Source: Spirulina sp. SIO3F2 (GTDB taxonomy: Bacteria > Cyanobacteriota > Cyanobacteriia > Cyanobacteriales > Spirulinaceae). From it: a DNA stretch of 38,197 bases. The notes beneath the pieces were generated by a model. That model worked only from the letters and a program-made list of their open reading frames with translations, was not told the origin of the DNA and made no database searches. The stretch lies in assembly GCA_010672165.1 (NCBI GenBank), contig JAAHHN010000042.1, positions 1 to 38,197 of the forward strand, in the 5' to 3' direction. This document shows positions 1 through 8,031 of this stretch, piece by piece (position 1 is the first letter of the stretch; every line of letters begins with the position of its first letter). A program made the translations under genes and the position numbers.

Positions 1-735
1 AGCTAAAGGCCCCAAAAGTGTACGCCGCAGTTGGGTCAAGTCAAATCGTACCCGCATAAAGGCAATCCCCGCAATGATGAAGACCAGGGCGATCGCCATC
101 CCCAAAGACTGGCCGCTAGGGCCAGTCGCTAAATGAGCCGCGATCGCATCCAAATTAGTTTCGCCCCCTGATAAGCCATAGAGCAAGGAAACACCATAGA
201 GGAAAATCGCTGAACTAGCGGCTCCAATCAGCAAGTATTTCAAGGCAGCTTCATTGGAACGAGGATCACGCTTGGTATATCCCGTCATCAGATAGGACGA
301 AATACTCAAGGTTTCCAAGGAAACAAAGATCATGACCAGATCATTCGCTCCTGAGAGAAACATCCCCCCAAGGGTCGCCGTGAGCATAATGCCAATAAAC
401 TCTGCCAACGATGTGCCGGATTGCTCTACATAGCGAATCGACATCAGAATTGTGACAACAGTGGAGAGGGCGATAATGCCGCGGAACACAATACTGAGGT
501 CATCACCACTAAAGCTTTTCAGGAAGGACAGCGGCTCTGGGTTCTCCCATTGCAACGCCAGCGCTGCAACTGAGCAGAGCAAACCCGCGATCGCGGCGTA
601 GGGCAACCACCGGGAGGCTATGCGACCTTGAATTAAATCGCCCAAGAGCACAACCATCAAAGTGATGATCACAATCCCCTCTGGCAAAATTACCCCCGCA
701 TTGAGCTGGGCGGCCACCGTACTCGAAAAATCCAT
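1..735 (-). CDS. ndhB: NAD(P)H-quinone oxidoreductase subunit 2 (NdhB), 5' part; similarity lost at the window edge
   Basis: This is the N-terminal part of the NdhB membrane subunit of the cyanobacterial NDH-1 complex in the thylakoid membrane, which takes part in proton pumping, respiration and cyclic electron flow. The frame is open from an ATG at 735 to base 1, giving 245 codons. Visible family signatures are LNAGVILPEGIVI at the start, DDLSIVFRGIIAL, SIRYVEQSGTSLAEF, SLETLSISSYLMTGY, KRDPRSNEAALKYLL and YGVSLLYGLSGGET, all in hydrophobic segments typical of the subunit. After about residue 226 (GIAF) the family normally continues KISAVPFHQWTPDVYEG. Here the frame reads MRVRFDLTQLRRTLLGPLA, and no other frame restores the expected text. 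The gene is therefore either interrupted in the genome or the contig end is chimeric. Identity of the first 225 residues is secure; the last 19 are suspect. Confidence 0.93.
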   Translation of the reverse strand, partial: MDFSSTVAAQLNAGVILPEGIVIITLMVVLLGDLIQGRIASRWLPYAAIAGLLCSVAALALQWENPEPLSFLKSFSGDDLSIVFRGIIALSTVVTILMSIRYVEQSGTSLAEFIGIMLTATLGGMFLSGANDLVMIFVSLETLSISSYLMTGYTKRDPRSNEAALKYLLIGAASSAIFLYGVSLLYGLSGGETNLDAIAAHLATGPSGQSLGMAIALVFIIAGIAFMRVRFDLTQLRRTLLGPLA

Positions 736-875
736 AGTAATCTCTAGCGATTGACTTGCTTGGTCTGCTAACCCAGACGTGGGTAGTCACCGTTATGGAT
801 TGTACCTGTGATCATGGAGGATCGGACGCTGAGCGAGAAATTTTCTAATGAGCCAGACTGACACCATTTGCCCAA

Positions 876-920
876 GTCACGCTCCCCCCGGCTGCGCCGA
901 CCCCCTTTGCAAGGGGGTGT
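876..920. repeat. GC-rich double-hairpin element
   Basis: Two short inverted repeats sit side by side: GGCTGCGCC, and ACCCCCTTTGCAAGGGGGT, which is nearly perfectly palindromic. The layout (a GC hairpin, then a C-run/G-run hairpin) mirrors the elements at 951-1002 and 7866-7917, so this looks like a diverged member of the same small dispersed family. It lies between amiC and ndhB, both on the minus strand, and could end or stabilise transcripts. Function is inferred only from structure. Confidence 0.5.
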
Positions 921-950
921 TGGCGATGTAAAACGCTCATTCAACAATAA

Positions 951-1002
951 TCCCAGCCGCCTGCGGCGTCACCCCCCTTGCTAAGGGGGGAAGGGGGGAT
1001 TA
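951..1002. repeat. Dispersed hairpin repeat, copy 1
   Basis: The element starts TCCCAGCCGC, followed by CTGCGGCG (inverted with the preceding CGC-rich arm), then a CCCCCCTT / AAGGGGGG hairpin and a second GGGGGG run. A second copy at 7866-7917 matches it almost base for base except in the two loops. It lies just 3' of the amiC stop codon. On the minus strand its strong stem could act as a terminator or mRNA-end stabiliser. It resembles the miniature palindromic repeats common between cyanobacterial genes. Confidence 0.7.
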
Positions 1003-1005
1003 AGC

Positions 1006-2388
1006 CTAGAAATTTTCTGAGATATAGATCAAAATGCCGTTGGCGATCGCTTGGGCCATTTGATCCCGGAAGGCCGGGTCGGCCAGCCGCGGGGCATCTT
1101 GAGCACCCGTAACAAAGCCCACTTCCACCAAAATAGATGGAGCTGAGGTGTGCCGCAGCACATAGAATCGCGCCCGCTTGACGCCACGATTGCCAATGCT
1201 AATCTCACTGAGAATCTGACGTTGAACCGTTTCCGCGAGTCGCCGACCGCTGGTGTAGTAATAGGTCTCAACCCCATTCACATCGGGACGGCTGAGGCTA
1301 ATGGCGTTGGCATGGATGCTCACAAACAAATCTGCTCGGGCTCGATTGGAGGCGGCCGATCGCGCTTGCAGACTAATAAAGCGATCATCCGAGCGGGTCA
1401 TCAAAACACTGACTCCGCGCTCCGAGAGCAAGCGAGCCACTTCCAAAGAAATCGGCAACACCACATCCTTTTCTTGCAGGCCGCCAATGCCGATCGCGCC
1501 CGGATCTTTGCCGCCATGACCGGGGTCAATCATTGTCAGCACCCGAGCATTAGGAACTCGGAAATCATCTGGCAGAGTGGTTGTGGGGGGTGGGGCAGTG
1601 CTGGGGTCAGGCCGAGGAACCGCAATGATGATCGGGTCATCGTTGGCAGTGGGGCGATCGTTATCGAGAACCCGACCGGAGCGAGGCACGATCGAGAGAC
1701 CCAAACTGCCGCCTGAGACTGTCCAATCGGGGCTATCGGGGGCAACGGTGAGGATTAGGCGATCATCGTCTTTAAATTCAATTTCCTCAACACCATAGCG
1801 ATCCAGCTCCACACGACGTAGATCAAGCAGGTTCTCGGGGATATCCGCGCCCTTAAACTCAATGTCGATGGTGCGCCGATCGCGGCTGCGATCCACATCA
1901 ATGCGCCGCAGACGGGTAGCGTTGGTGCGAATAAAAAAGCCGTTTTGAGTCACCCGAAAGTTGGGAATCGACAAATTATCAGTTTGTTGTTGCTGCCCAA
2001 TGCGTTGGGGTTCGGGCAAAATCACCGACCATTGCCGTCCACGAGCACTCAGAAATTGCACTTGCTCCGGATCAATAGTGTAGCCTGGAGCCATTTCCAC
2101 CACCACCCGCGTTGTGAAGCGGTTAAACTGCCCAATCCGAACCCGCCGGATCAAACTGCCTACCCGCTGATTGACGCTAGAGCGCCCGAGTTGGGTGCCG
2201 GGCAAATCGATCACCAAGCGGGTGGGGTTGCTCAAGAGCTGGGCGGTGGGTTGAACCCCCGTGTCCGTAGAAAAGGTCAGGCGATTCTCGGCTTCGCGAA
2301 ATCGCCATTGCAAAAATCGACCCGCTTGAGCAGGTGTCGCCCACATCAGCAGGCTTAACACCACGAGGGCAAACCAACGCAATTGCAC
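1006..2388 (-). CDS. amiC: N-acetylmuramoyl-L-alanine amidase with AMIN domain (AmiC type)
   Basis: This is a periplasmic zinc amidase that cleaves the bond between MurNAc and the stem peptide. In filamentous cyanobacteria AmiC-type enzymes act in cell separation and in making septal nanopores. The 460-residue product has a signal peptide (about 1-22, ending AQAG) and an N-terminal AMIN targeting region (about 24-130). A Pro/Thr-rich linker near 255-280 follows, then the amidase_3 domain from about 283 to the end. Zinc and catalytic residues are in place: H291 in DPGHGG, E306 in GLQEKD, H359 in SIHAN and E422 in LVEVGFV. The start is GTG, chosen because GGAGAG lies 9 bases upstream and the signal peptide follows directly. 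It is divergent from the ABC ATPase gene, with about 110 bases between them. The family assignment is firm; the physiological role is inferred from homologues. Confidence 0.93.
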   Translation of the reverse strand: MQLRWFALVVLSLLMWATPAQAGRFLQWRFREAENRLTFSTDTGVQPTAQLLSNPTRLVIDLPGTQLGRSSVNQRVGSLIRRVRIGQFNRFTTRVVVEMAPGYTIDPEQVQFLSARGRQWSVILPEPQRIGQQQQTDNLSIPNFRVTQNGFFIRTNATRLRRIDVDRSRDRRTIDIEFKGADIPENLLDLRRVELDRYGVEEIEFKDDDRLILTVAPDSPDWTVSGGSLGLSIVPRSGRVLDNDRPTANDDPIIIAVPRPDPSTAPPPTTTLPDDFRVPNARVLTMIDPGHGGKDPGAIGIGGLQEKDVVLPISLEVARLLSERGVSVLMTRSDDRFISLQARSAASNRARADLFVSIHANAISLSRPDVNGVETYYYTSGRRLAETVQRQILSEISIGNRGVKRARFYVLRHTSAPSILVEVGFVTGAQDAPRLADPAFRDQMAQAIANGILIYISENF

Positions 2389-2496
2389 AGTTGAAAACTC
2401 TCCAGTTGTGAGGGGGTAGTGAGGATATTCGCCGTCCGATTTTAGCGTATTATTGATGAGCGATTTGAAGTCAGTGATTTAGGCACGGTATCCATT

Positions 2497-3723
2497 GTGG
2501 CAGCGGTCATCCTTGAGAAGGTTTATAAGCGGTTTCCCAGCCTCTCGAAGGCAGAAGGAAAGCGTCCCCAAGGGGTGGCGGTACTGCGCAGTATTGATCT
2601 TACCGTCGAAGATGGGGAATTCATGGTGTTGGTCGGCCCCTCCGGTTGTGGCAAAAGTACATTGCTGCGCTTGATCGCGGGGTTAGAAACGGTAACAGCG
2701 GGGACGATTTCGGTGGGCGATCGCCGGGTTAATGACCTCCCTCCCAAAGACCGCAATATTGCAATGGTGTTCCAGAGTTATGCGCTGTACCCTCATTTAA
2801 CTGTTTTTGATAATTTGGCGTTTGGGTTGCGCCGCAGCGATCACGCCCCCGGCCTCAATCTAGAAAAGGATAACTATGAAGCAACTGCTCCCTGGCAAAC
2901 GGCTCTCAGTGCTCTTAGCCGACCCCTTCCCGCCTTTCTGCGCTATCAAACCGCTGCCGATCGCCAGATTCAGCAGCAAGTGGAGCGGGTGGCGCAACGG
3001 CTGCAAATTAGTGAGTTGCTCGATCGCTTGCCCCGTCAGCTTTCAGGCGGGCAAAAGCAACGGGTGGCACTCGGGCGGGCGATCGCTCGGAATCCTCAGG
3101 CATTTTTGATGGATGAGCCGCTCTCGAATTTGGATGCCAAGCTGCGCACCGAAACTCGCACCCAGATTGTGGAGTTGCAACGCAACCTGGGCATCACGAC
3201 GATCTACGTCACCCATGATCAAACCGAAGCGATGACGATGGGCGATCGCATTGCCGTGATGAATCAGGGAGAGATTCAACAGATTGCTGCGCCGTTGGAG
3301 CTTTACAGTGCGCCCGCCAATCGCTTTGTGGCGGAGTTTATTGGCTCACCGCCAATGAATTTCCTGACTTTCTCGGTACAAGCACCCACGACCCTTTGTG
3401 CAGGGGAGTTTCGCTACACATTGCCGACTGAATGGGCAGAGTTACTCGGTTCATCCTCAGAAATCTTGGTAGGCATCCGACCGGAGCATTTGCACTTGAG
3501 TCCACCTGCAACCAAGAATTTAGCAGTGCAGGTAACGGTGGTGGAGGCGTTGGGTCATGAAACGTTTTTACGAGTACAGCCTCGGGAGTTTCCAGCAGTT
3601 TCGTTGTCGGTGCGCGTACCAGCGGAGGAGCGGGTGCAATTGGGGGATGAGTTGTGGTTGGGGTTTGAGCCGGAGCAGATCCATTTCTTTGATCCACAAA
3701 CAGAGACCAGATTAGCGGTTTGA
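2497..3723 (+). CDS. ABC transporter ATP-binding protein, UgpC/MalK type
   Basis: This is the ATPase subunit of a carbohydrate- or glycerol-phosphate-type importer; it works on the cytoplasmic face with permeases encoded elsewhere. Walker A is GPSGCGKST (47-55), the Q-loop is VFQSYALYPH (91-100), the signature is LSGGQKQR (182-189), Walker B is FLMDEP (203-208) and the switch is H240. From about 280 on is a TOBE-like C-terminal half typical of MalK/UgpC proteins. Between FGLR (109-112) and QQQVERVAQRL the helical domain carries roughly 35 more residues than usual MalK proteins (about 113-157), including the stretch PLPAFLRYQ. The start is GTG at 2497; no strong ribosome site is visible. No permease or binding protein lies beside it, so this is an orphan ATPase, common in cyanobacteria, and its substrate cannot be told. 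Confidence 0.9.
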   Translation: MAAVILEKVYKRFPSLSKAEGKRPQGVAVLRSIDLTVEDGEFMVLVGPSGCGKSTLLRLIAGLETVTAGTISVGDRRVNDLPPKDRNIAMVFQSYALYPHLTVFDNLAFGLRRSDHAPGLNLEKDNYEATAPWQTALSALSRPLPAFLRYQTAADRQIQQQVERVAQRLQISELLDRLPRQLSGGQKQRVALGRAIARNPQAFLMDEPLSNLDAKLRTETRTQIVELQRNLGITTIYVTHDQTEAMTMGDRIAVMNQGEIQQIAAPLELYSAPANRFVAEFIGSPPMNFLTFSVQAPTTLCAGEFRYTLPTEWAELLGSSSEILVGIRPEHLHLSPPATKNLAVQVTVVEALGHETFLRVQPREFPAVSLSVRVPAEERVQLGDELWLGFEPEQIHFFDPQTETRLAV

Positions 3724-3796
3724 TTGAGTTGTCAGTAACAGACACAAAAAAAGGAAATGTATAATCAGCAGTGTCGTTTGAACTGCATTTACTTGT

Positions 3797-3938
3797 ATGT
3801 CAGCAATCAAGTTTTTAACGCCTGAGCAGGAAGCTTTACTTCCGTACAATTCAAGACGCAATTCGCTATGCTAACCAAAAAATTTCCGCAGACACCTTTC
3901 CCCTGCCAGATGTAGACAGCTCTGACCAAGAAGAATGA
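3797..3938 (+). pseudogene. Possible frameshifted small gene remnant
   Basis: An ATG frame at 3797 reads MSAIKFLTPEQEALLP and then ends at TAA 25 codons in. A +1 shift near 3840 continues in a protein-like frame, FRTIQDAIRYANQ then KISADTFPLPDVDSSDQEE, to TGA at 3936-3938. The opening resembles the LTPEQEAL start of some small cyanobacterial proteins. Read together the two halves would give about 47 residues ending in an acidic tail. Alternatives are a short real ORF in the second frame without a standard start, or chance. This is the only content of the 3724-3965 gap that I can describe. Confidence 0.4.
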
Positions 3939-3965
3939 CCGCGTCTTATGTATCGTGCTTACCTC

Positions 3966-4640
3966 TCAAGCGTTGGGGTTATAGCGATAATGACCAATGA
4001 TTTTCCAAGCAAATAACACATCCTGTTTCTCTGTTCCTGTCGCCATATTGTGAACAATCAGATAGCGCTTATTATCCTTTGAACGCTCATTGATCACCAT
4101 ACCCATATGTAATAACCCATTACTCAATCGCCAAGCAATCACATCTCCCGGCTGGTAGTTTTCCGGATTCCTGGTGATTTCCTGAGCTGCATTGTGGCGC
4201 TCGAAAAAGGTCATTAAGTTGGGTACGCGGCGGTGATCAATATTCGAATCAGGCCCTGTTAAGCCCCAGTTGGGAGGATAGACTGAAAAATTGGCGGCCA
4301 TATCTTCATGAACTTCTTGCTGTAAGTCTACTCCCGCATTGCGAAAACTGCGCACCACCACATCCGTGCAAACCCCGAGATGATCCGGCACATCACCATT
4401 GGGATAATCCATGCCCACATAGGACGGGTCATAAATGTGGGTTCTGCTTGTGCGTGCGATCGCGCCCGCCACGACTTGAGCAAAAAACTCATCTTCAATC
4501 GGATCAATCTGAGGTGTACTGTTCGTGGTTACGGGCACAACATCAGGCAGGGGCAAACGTTGTCCTGACTGCAAATAGTAATATGTTCCAGACAGCACAC
4601 CGGAAGCGATCAACAGGCCTAAAACCGTCCGAATATTCAT
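3966..4640 (-). CDS. DUF1287 family protein (putative NlpC/P60-like amidase)
   Basis: A 224-residue exported or membrane-anchored protein of the DUF1287 family. An N-terminal hydrophobic stretch (about 5-24) is an uncleaved anchor or signal peptide. The conserved core follows: YDPSYVGMDYPNGDVP, then GVCTDVVVRSFR with C91 as candidate nucleophile, VHEDM, NIDHRRVPNLMTFF, and a GDVIAW / LLHMGMV block with H178 as candidate base. These spacings fit a papain-like NlpC/P60 fold acting on cell-wall peptides, but no reaction has been shown for the family as far as I know. It precedes obgE in reading order opposite to transcription: obgE ends at 4668 and this gene starts at 4640, both minus, so they may be co-transcribed. 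The ATG has GAGG about 11 bases upstream. Confidence 0.85.
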   Translation of the reverse strand: MNIRTVLGLLIASGVLSGTYYYLQSGQRLPLPDVVPVTTNSTPQIDPIEDEFFAQVVAGAIARTSRTHIYDPSYVGMDYPNGDVPDHLGVCTDVVVRSFRNAGVDLQQEVHEDMAANFSVYPPNWGLTGPDSNIDHRRVPNLMTFFERHNAAQEITRNPENYQPGDVIAWRLSNGLLHMGMVINERSKDNKRYLIVHNMATGTEKQDVLFAWKIIGHYRYNPNA

Positions 4641-4667
4641 CGTGATATTAACCTCGAAGCAAAAAAG

Positions 4668-5699
4668 TTAGGGTGTAATCAAGGGCACATCGGCGGCCGC
4701 TTGGGCTTCGAGCTGATCGAGTTGCTGCCAAATGGTCTGCATCAGGCGATCGAGTCCGGCACGTGTTACCGCCGATATATTGAATATCGGAGCGTTAACG
4801 CGATTTTTGAATTCGGTTTGAATAAATTCCGCCATCTCGGCATCGAGGGCATCGATTTTGTTGAGGGCTAGGATTTGAGGGCGAGCAGCAAGGCCACGAC
4901 CGTAGGCGTTTAGTTCGTCCTGAATTGTCACGTAGTCTGCCAAGGGATCAGGAGCCGTTACATCCACTAAATGCACCAGAATGCGGGTGCGCTCGATATG
5001 ACGCAGAAAGTCATGGCCCAGACCGACCCCCTCGTGAGCACCTGCAATCAACCCCGGAATATCCGCAAATACAGTACCGTCCCCTGTAGGTTTGCGCACC
5101 ACGCCTAAATTAGGGACTAGGGTGGTGAAGGGATAGTCAGCGATTTTGGGACGGGCAGCAGAAAGAGCAGCGATCAGGGTAGACTTACCAGCGTTCGGCA
5201 GGCCAATCAGACCCACTTCAGCGAGCAGCTTGAGTTCAAGGCGTAGATAGCGGTGTTCGCCTTCGAGACCTGGTAGCGCATATTCCGGAGCACGGTTGGA
5301 GTTGCTGAGGAAATGTTGGTTGCCCAAACCCCCCTTGCCGCCTTGAGCCACACAAATACGTTGCTGATTTTGCACGAGATCGCCGATAATTTTGCCGTCT
5401 TCGAGGTTTTGGATCAGCGTGCCGCAAGGGACTTGGATAATGCGATCGCGCCCTGATGCCCCTGTTTTATTGCTCGGCCCACCTCGCTTGCCGTTGTCAG
5501 CCTTAAACAGTCGTGCATACCGAAAGTCCAACAGCGTTTGCAGATTGCGATCGGCTTCCACAATCACAGAACCGCCGTGACCACCATTACCGCCAGAGGG
5601 GCCACCCGCGGGCACATATTTCTCCCGCCGGAAAGCCACGATGCCATCCCCGCCGTTGCCCGCTTGGACTTCAATTTCTGCGTAGTCAATAAATTGCAT
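4668..5699 (-). CDS. obgE: GTPase ObgE/CgtA
   Basis: Essential ribosome-associated GTPase involved in 50S subunit maturation and stress signalling, cytoplasmic. The 343-residue product has the glycine-rich Obg fold at 1-158 ([40 protein letters not shown]). The Ras-like G domain follows: G1 GLPNAGKS (166-173), the switch region [13 protein letters not shown]3 DIPG (213-216) and G4 NKID (280-283). Length and order are normal for the cyanobacterial protein, which lacks the long C-terminal OCT domain seen elsewhere. The start ATG at 5699 is fixed by the conserved [14 protein letters not shown] opening. Only 27 bases separate its stop from the DUF1287 gene start, suggesting a shared transcript. 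Confidence 0.97.
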   Translation of the reverse strand: MQFIDYAEIEVQAGNGGDGIVAFRREKYVPAGGPSGGNGGHGGSVIVEADRNLQTLLDFRYARLFKADNGKRGGPSNKTGASGRDRIIQVPCGTLIQNLEDGKIIGDLVQNQQRICVAQGGKGGLGNQHFLSNSNRAPEYALPGLEGEHRYLRLELKLLAEVGLIGLPNAGKSTLIAALSAARPKIADYPFTTLVPNLGVVRKPTGDGTVFADIPGLIAGAHEGVGLGHDFLRHIERTRILVHLVDVTAPDPLADYVTIQDELNAYGRGLAARPQILALNKIDALDAEMAEFIQTEFKNRVNAPIFNISAVTRAGLDRLMQTIWQQLDQLEAQAAADVPLITP

Positions 5700-5741
5700 G
5701 GGTTCTATGGGGAGTGAGTCCCCTACTCAAAATCTGATTTT

Positions 5742-6053
5742 TTACACATCTCCACACCACTCAGATGCCTGTGGTGACTGTTGCCAAACCTCAAAGACCA
5801 AAGTGCGGTAATCGGTGTGTAATGGCCCAACAAACTGCCGAGTTTTCTTTTCAACTTGAACCGCCAGAGCCAAGGCAATTTGCTTTAACTGTTGTTCAAC
5901 GGGTTGTTCTGCTGTGATTTTTGCAAATTTTTTACTCAAGAATCTCGCAATATGTGGGCGATCTGATTCTTGACAGGCGCGATTGCCAGATAACCAAAGC
6001 CGTTCAAGCAATTCTATAACTTGTGTTTCAGCCTCAGTTAGCTTTATCGGCAT
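5742..6053 (-). CDS. Hypothetical protein, 103 aa
   Basis: I do not recognise this protein. It is a soluble, helix-rich 103-residue product opening MPIKLTEAETQVIELLERLW, with a single charged stretch (RPHIARFLSKKFAKITAEQP). There is no signal peptide, membrane segment or known motif. It lies upstream of obgE on the same strand, with 42 bases between, so it may head that transcript. The 171 bases beyond its start separate it from a divergent gene at 6225. Coding is supported by its open frame and normal cyanobacterial composition; no larger ORF competes on the opposite strand. Confidence 0.6.
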   Translation of the reverse strand: MPIKLTEAETQVIELLERLWLSGNRACQESDRPHIARFLSKKFAKITAEQPVEQQLKQIALALAVQVEKKTRQFVGPLHTDYRTLVFEVWQQSPQASEWCGDV

Positions 6054-6224
6054 ATTGAAACGTCTAGCTGGATTGTTGGCACATACGTAAGAGGAGGTAT
6101 GATAGCAACAAATCAGTATTTCTGCAAAACTAAATCCAAGATCTATCGCTCAATCTCTATCTGTTCTTTCTAAAGCTATGAGTTCTAATGACAAGTCGAG
6201 TTAGTCTCATCAGATGATTTACAA

Positions 6225-6839
6225 ATGGCTTACAGTGATTTTACCCTAGCAAAACTATTAGATCAGTTTAACCTAACCATCAAAGAAAAATCGGGTCTAT
6301 TTGCAACCCGTGCTGCTCTGCCGCCCAGTGAACTACTGCAAACGATTCTGACAGAAAATGTTGATTTAGCGGTGGCGATGAGTACAGAAAAGGCGCGATC
6401 GGAATTGATCATTGCGCCCATTTTATTAGAAGTCCGTCGGCAGTGCGATCGCGGTGTGAGTCTGTTTTCTGGCGTGGAGTTTAATGTTGACCCATCCCAA
6501 GGTTTGGCCGGATTTTGTGATTTTCTGCTGAGCCTTTCCCCAGAACAACTCCTCGTACGTGCACCAGTTGTAACGATTGTCGAAGCTAAAAATGAGAACC
6601 TACGGGCAGGACTCGCTCAATGCATTGCCGAGATGGTGGCTGCCCAGTCCTTCAACCAAAAACATCAGGAGCCGATCGCTACTGTTTATGGGGCGGTAAC
6701 GATCGGCACAATTTGGCAATTTCTACAACTAGAAGGACAAATGATTTCTGTGGATTTGACGGAATATTACATTCGAGATATCGATCGCATCCTAGGGATT
6801 TTACTGGCAGCGTTAAACCAGGGGAATTCTCAAAATTAA
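6225..6839 (+). CDS. Hypothetical protein with PD-(D/E)XK nuclease-like core
   Basis: A 204-residue cytoplasmic protein. The centre reads GVEFNVDPSQGLAGFCDFLLS, then VVTIVEAKNENL, which has the shape of a PD-(D/E)XK fold: an early Glu (E60 or E69 in the first helix), D99 in CDFLL, and E120-x-K122 in VEAKN. Next is a helix with GLAQCIAEMVAAQ, as in restriction-enzyme HSDR_N-like domains, then TVYGAVTIGTIWQFLQLEG. The protein could be a nuclease or a fold relative that only binds nucleic acid. No methylase or helicase is nearby, so it does not look like part of a classic restriction system. Its stop overlaps the stop of the convergent gene by four bases. Assignment rests on motif spacing only. 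Confidence 0.65.
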   Translation: MAYSDFTLAKLLDQFNLTIKEKSGLFATRAALPPSELLQTILTENVDLAVAMSTEKARSELIIAPILLEVRRQCDRGVSLFSGVEFNVDPSQGLAGFCDFLLSLSPEQLLVRAPVVTIVEAKNENLRAGLAQCIAEMVAAQSFNQKHQEPIATVYGAVTIGTIWQFLQLEGQMISVDLTEYYIRDIDRILGILLAALNQGNSQN

Positions 6840-7624
6840 GCTGTCTTAAAAAAGCGGATAATCTCCCGTACCTGCCCCAACACTCGGCTATCTTCATTGA
6901 GCTGGGCGATCGCCCCCCGAGCCTCTTGTACGATTTGCTCATGTTCCTGAGCATTCATCGCTTTGAATTGATCCTGACCTGCTTCAAGTTGAGCGAGTGA
7001 TTCTTGAAGTCGTTCGATCGCTCGTTCCTGTTTAGCAGCCCAAGAACTGGACTCGTTTAAGTTAAGTTTGAGCGCCAGATCAGCTTGCTCAGTTGCTAAC
7101 AGTTCAACGCGATCGCACAGCTCGATCATATCTTCACGGGGATATTTCAGCTCGCGGCCAATGTTTTCCAGACGGTGGACGAGATAGCGATAGGCTGCGA
7201 TCGCAGGCCGCAAACCCGTCAATAACAACGCAGCGACAGAGCTGATGTAACCGATAGCGCTAATGCCAGTGAGGGCTAGCGTGTAGAAAGCAATTGCAGA
7301 AACCCCATGCAACCCCAAAGCAACCACCAAGGCCCATTTTTGAATAGCCTTGACATAGTGAATGGCGCGATTGCTGACCTCAATGCCTTTTTCTCGGGAA
7401 ATCATGGCATCGGCATACACTGCCTTCGCATTAAAATGCACATTCCACGGAATGGTAATAATCACCATCAACCACCAAAAACTTGCGGCTCCGAAGAGCC
7501 AATCCAAAAATTGGCCGGTGGGAATATGTAGCCAATTGAGTAGTCCAAAAACTATCAGTACTAATATTGCCCAGATCAGTGTTAAGCCAAATAATCCTGA
7601 TAATTCACGCTCTAAATTCATCAT
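6836..7624 (-). CDS. Hypothetical membrane protein with C-terminal coiled coil
   Basis: A 262-residue protein of unknown function. Two hydrophobic segments occupy about 12-32 and 43-62, followed by a charged loop (NAKAVYADAMISREKGIEVSN region). Two more hydrophobic segments lie near 93-118 and 122-140. The C-terminal 110 residues are strongly charged and heptad-like (LENIGRELKYPREDMIE, then KQERAIERLQESLAQLEAGQ), consistent with a cytoplasmic coiled coil. The layout suggests a membrane-tethered scaffold or sensor input. It is convergent with the putative nuclease gene at 6225, with a four-base overlap. The opening MMNLE allows two adjacent ATG starts; the first is used here. Confidence 0.7.
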   Translation of the reverse strand: MMNLERELSGLFGLTLIWAILVLIVFGLLNWLHIPTGQFLDWLFGAASFWWLMVIITIPWNVHFNAKAVYADAMISREKGIEVSNRAIHYVKAIQKWALVVALGLHGVSAIAFYTLALTGISAIGYISSVAALLLTGLRPAIAAYRYLVHRLENIGRELKYPREDMIELCDRVELLATEQADLALKLNLNESSSWAAKQERAIERLQESLAQLEAGQDQFKAMNAQEHEQIVQEARGAIAQLNEDSRVLGQVREIIRFFKTA

Positions 7625-7760
7625 GTTCTCCTGAATTGTTGCGATCAGAACTTACTCCGCTTGCATTGAATAGCTTTTGTAATCCTTCTGGCTGTGCCAA
7701 ATCTTTTGATATAGAAAAAAGCACATCAGCTAGAACGTTTTTGAGTTGCTAAAACCTTTG

Positions 7761-7785
7761 TGTGGTGGGCAATGCCTACCCTACG
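7761..7785. repeat. GGTGGGCAATGCCTACC-type short dispersed repeat
   Basis: GGTGGGCA and TGCCTACC form an imperfect 8-base stem around AT, followed by CTACG. Sequences of this GTAGGGTAGGCATTGCCCACC type are widely scattered between genes in cyanobacteria (family knowledge). No second copy was noticed in this window. Confidence 0.45.
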
Positions 7786-7865
7786 TAATTCCTATGCCGA
7801 CCCTCCTACTTGCGAATCTAGGATAAGGGAGTGTCAAGCCTCTCAAATTTTGATTACAAAGCCTA

Positions 7866-7917
7866 TCCCAGCCGCTAGCGGCGTCACCCCCCTTTTCCAA
7901 GGGGGGAAGGGGGGATT
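7866..7917. repeat. Dispersed hairpin repeat, copy 2
   Basis: Near-identical to the element at 951-1002: TCCCAGCCGC, GCGGCGTCACCCCCCTT, a short loop, then AAGGGGGGAAGGGGGGATT. Differences are confined to the two loop positions. As with copy 1, it follows the 3' end of a minus-strand gene (TpsB stop at 8032) in the same orientation, supporting a role as a transcript end or as a mobile miniature repeat that tolerates such sites. Confidence 0.7.
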
Positions 7918-8031
7918 TTAAAGTCTAGATATATCAAGTACAGTCTGAATTGTGTAAGTCCTAACTCTATTTATTTATGCTTCAAAAGCCTGATTTCTAA
8001 CGTCGAGAATAGGACAGTTTGAGCAAACGGC

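Larger units (their letters stand above)
7625..8031. other. Intergenic region with two dispersed repeats, no gene seen
   Basis: This 407-base gap lies between the start of the membrane/coiled-coil gene and the stop of the TpsB gene. It holds a GGTGGGCA...TGCCTACC repeat near 7763 and the second copy of the hairpin repeat at 7866-7917, listed separately. I see no credible ORF. The promoter of the minus-strand gene at 7624 should lie in the first 100 bases, but I could not pick a convincing pair of boxes. Confidence 0.6.

Noticed and set aside
4668-6053. Possible toxin-antitoxin pair next to obgE (103-aa protein)
   Set aside because: No antitoxin or toxin motif and no overlapping partner gene; only size and position suggested it.
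6091-6173. GAGGAGG followed almost at once by an ATG opening a 24-codon ORF in frame with the gene at 6225
   Set aside because: The spacing is only one base, far too short for initiation, and a stop intervenes before 6225; there is no protein-like character.
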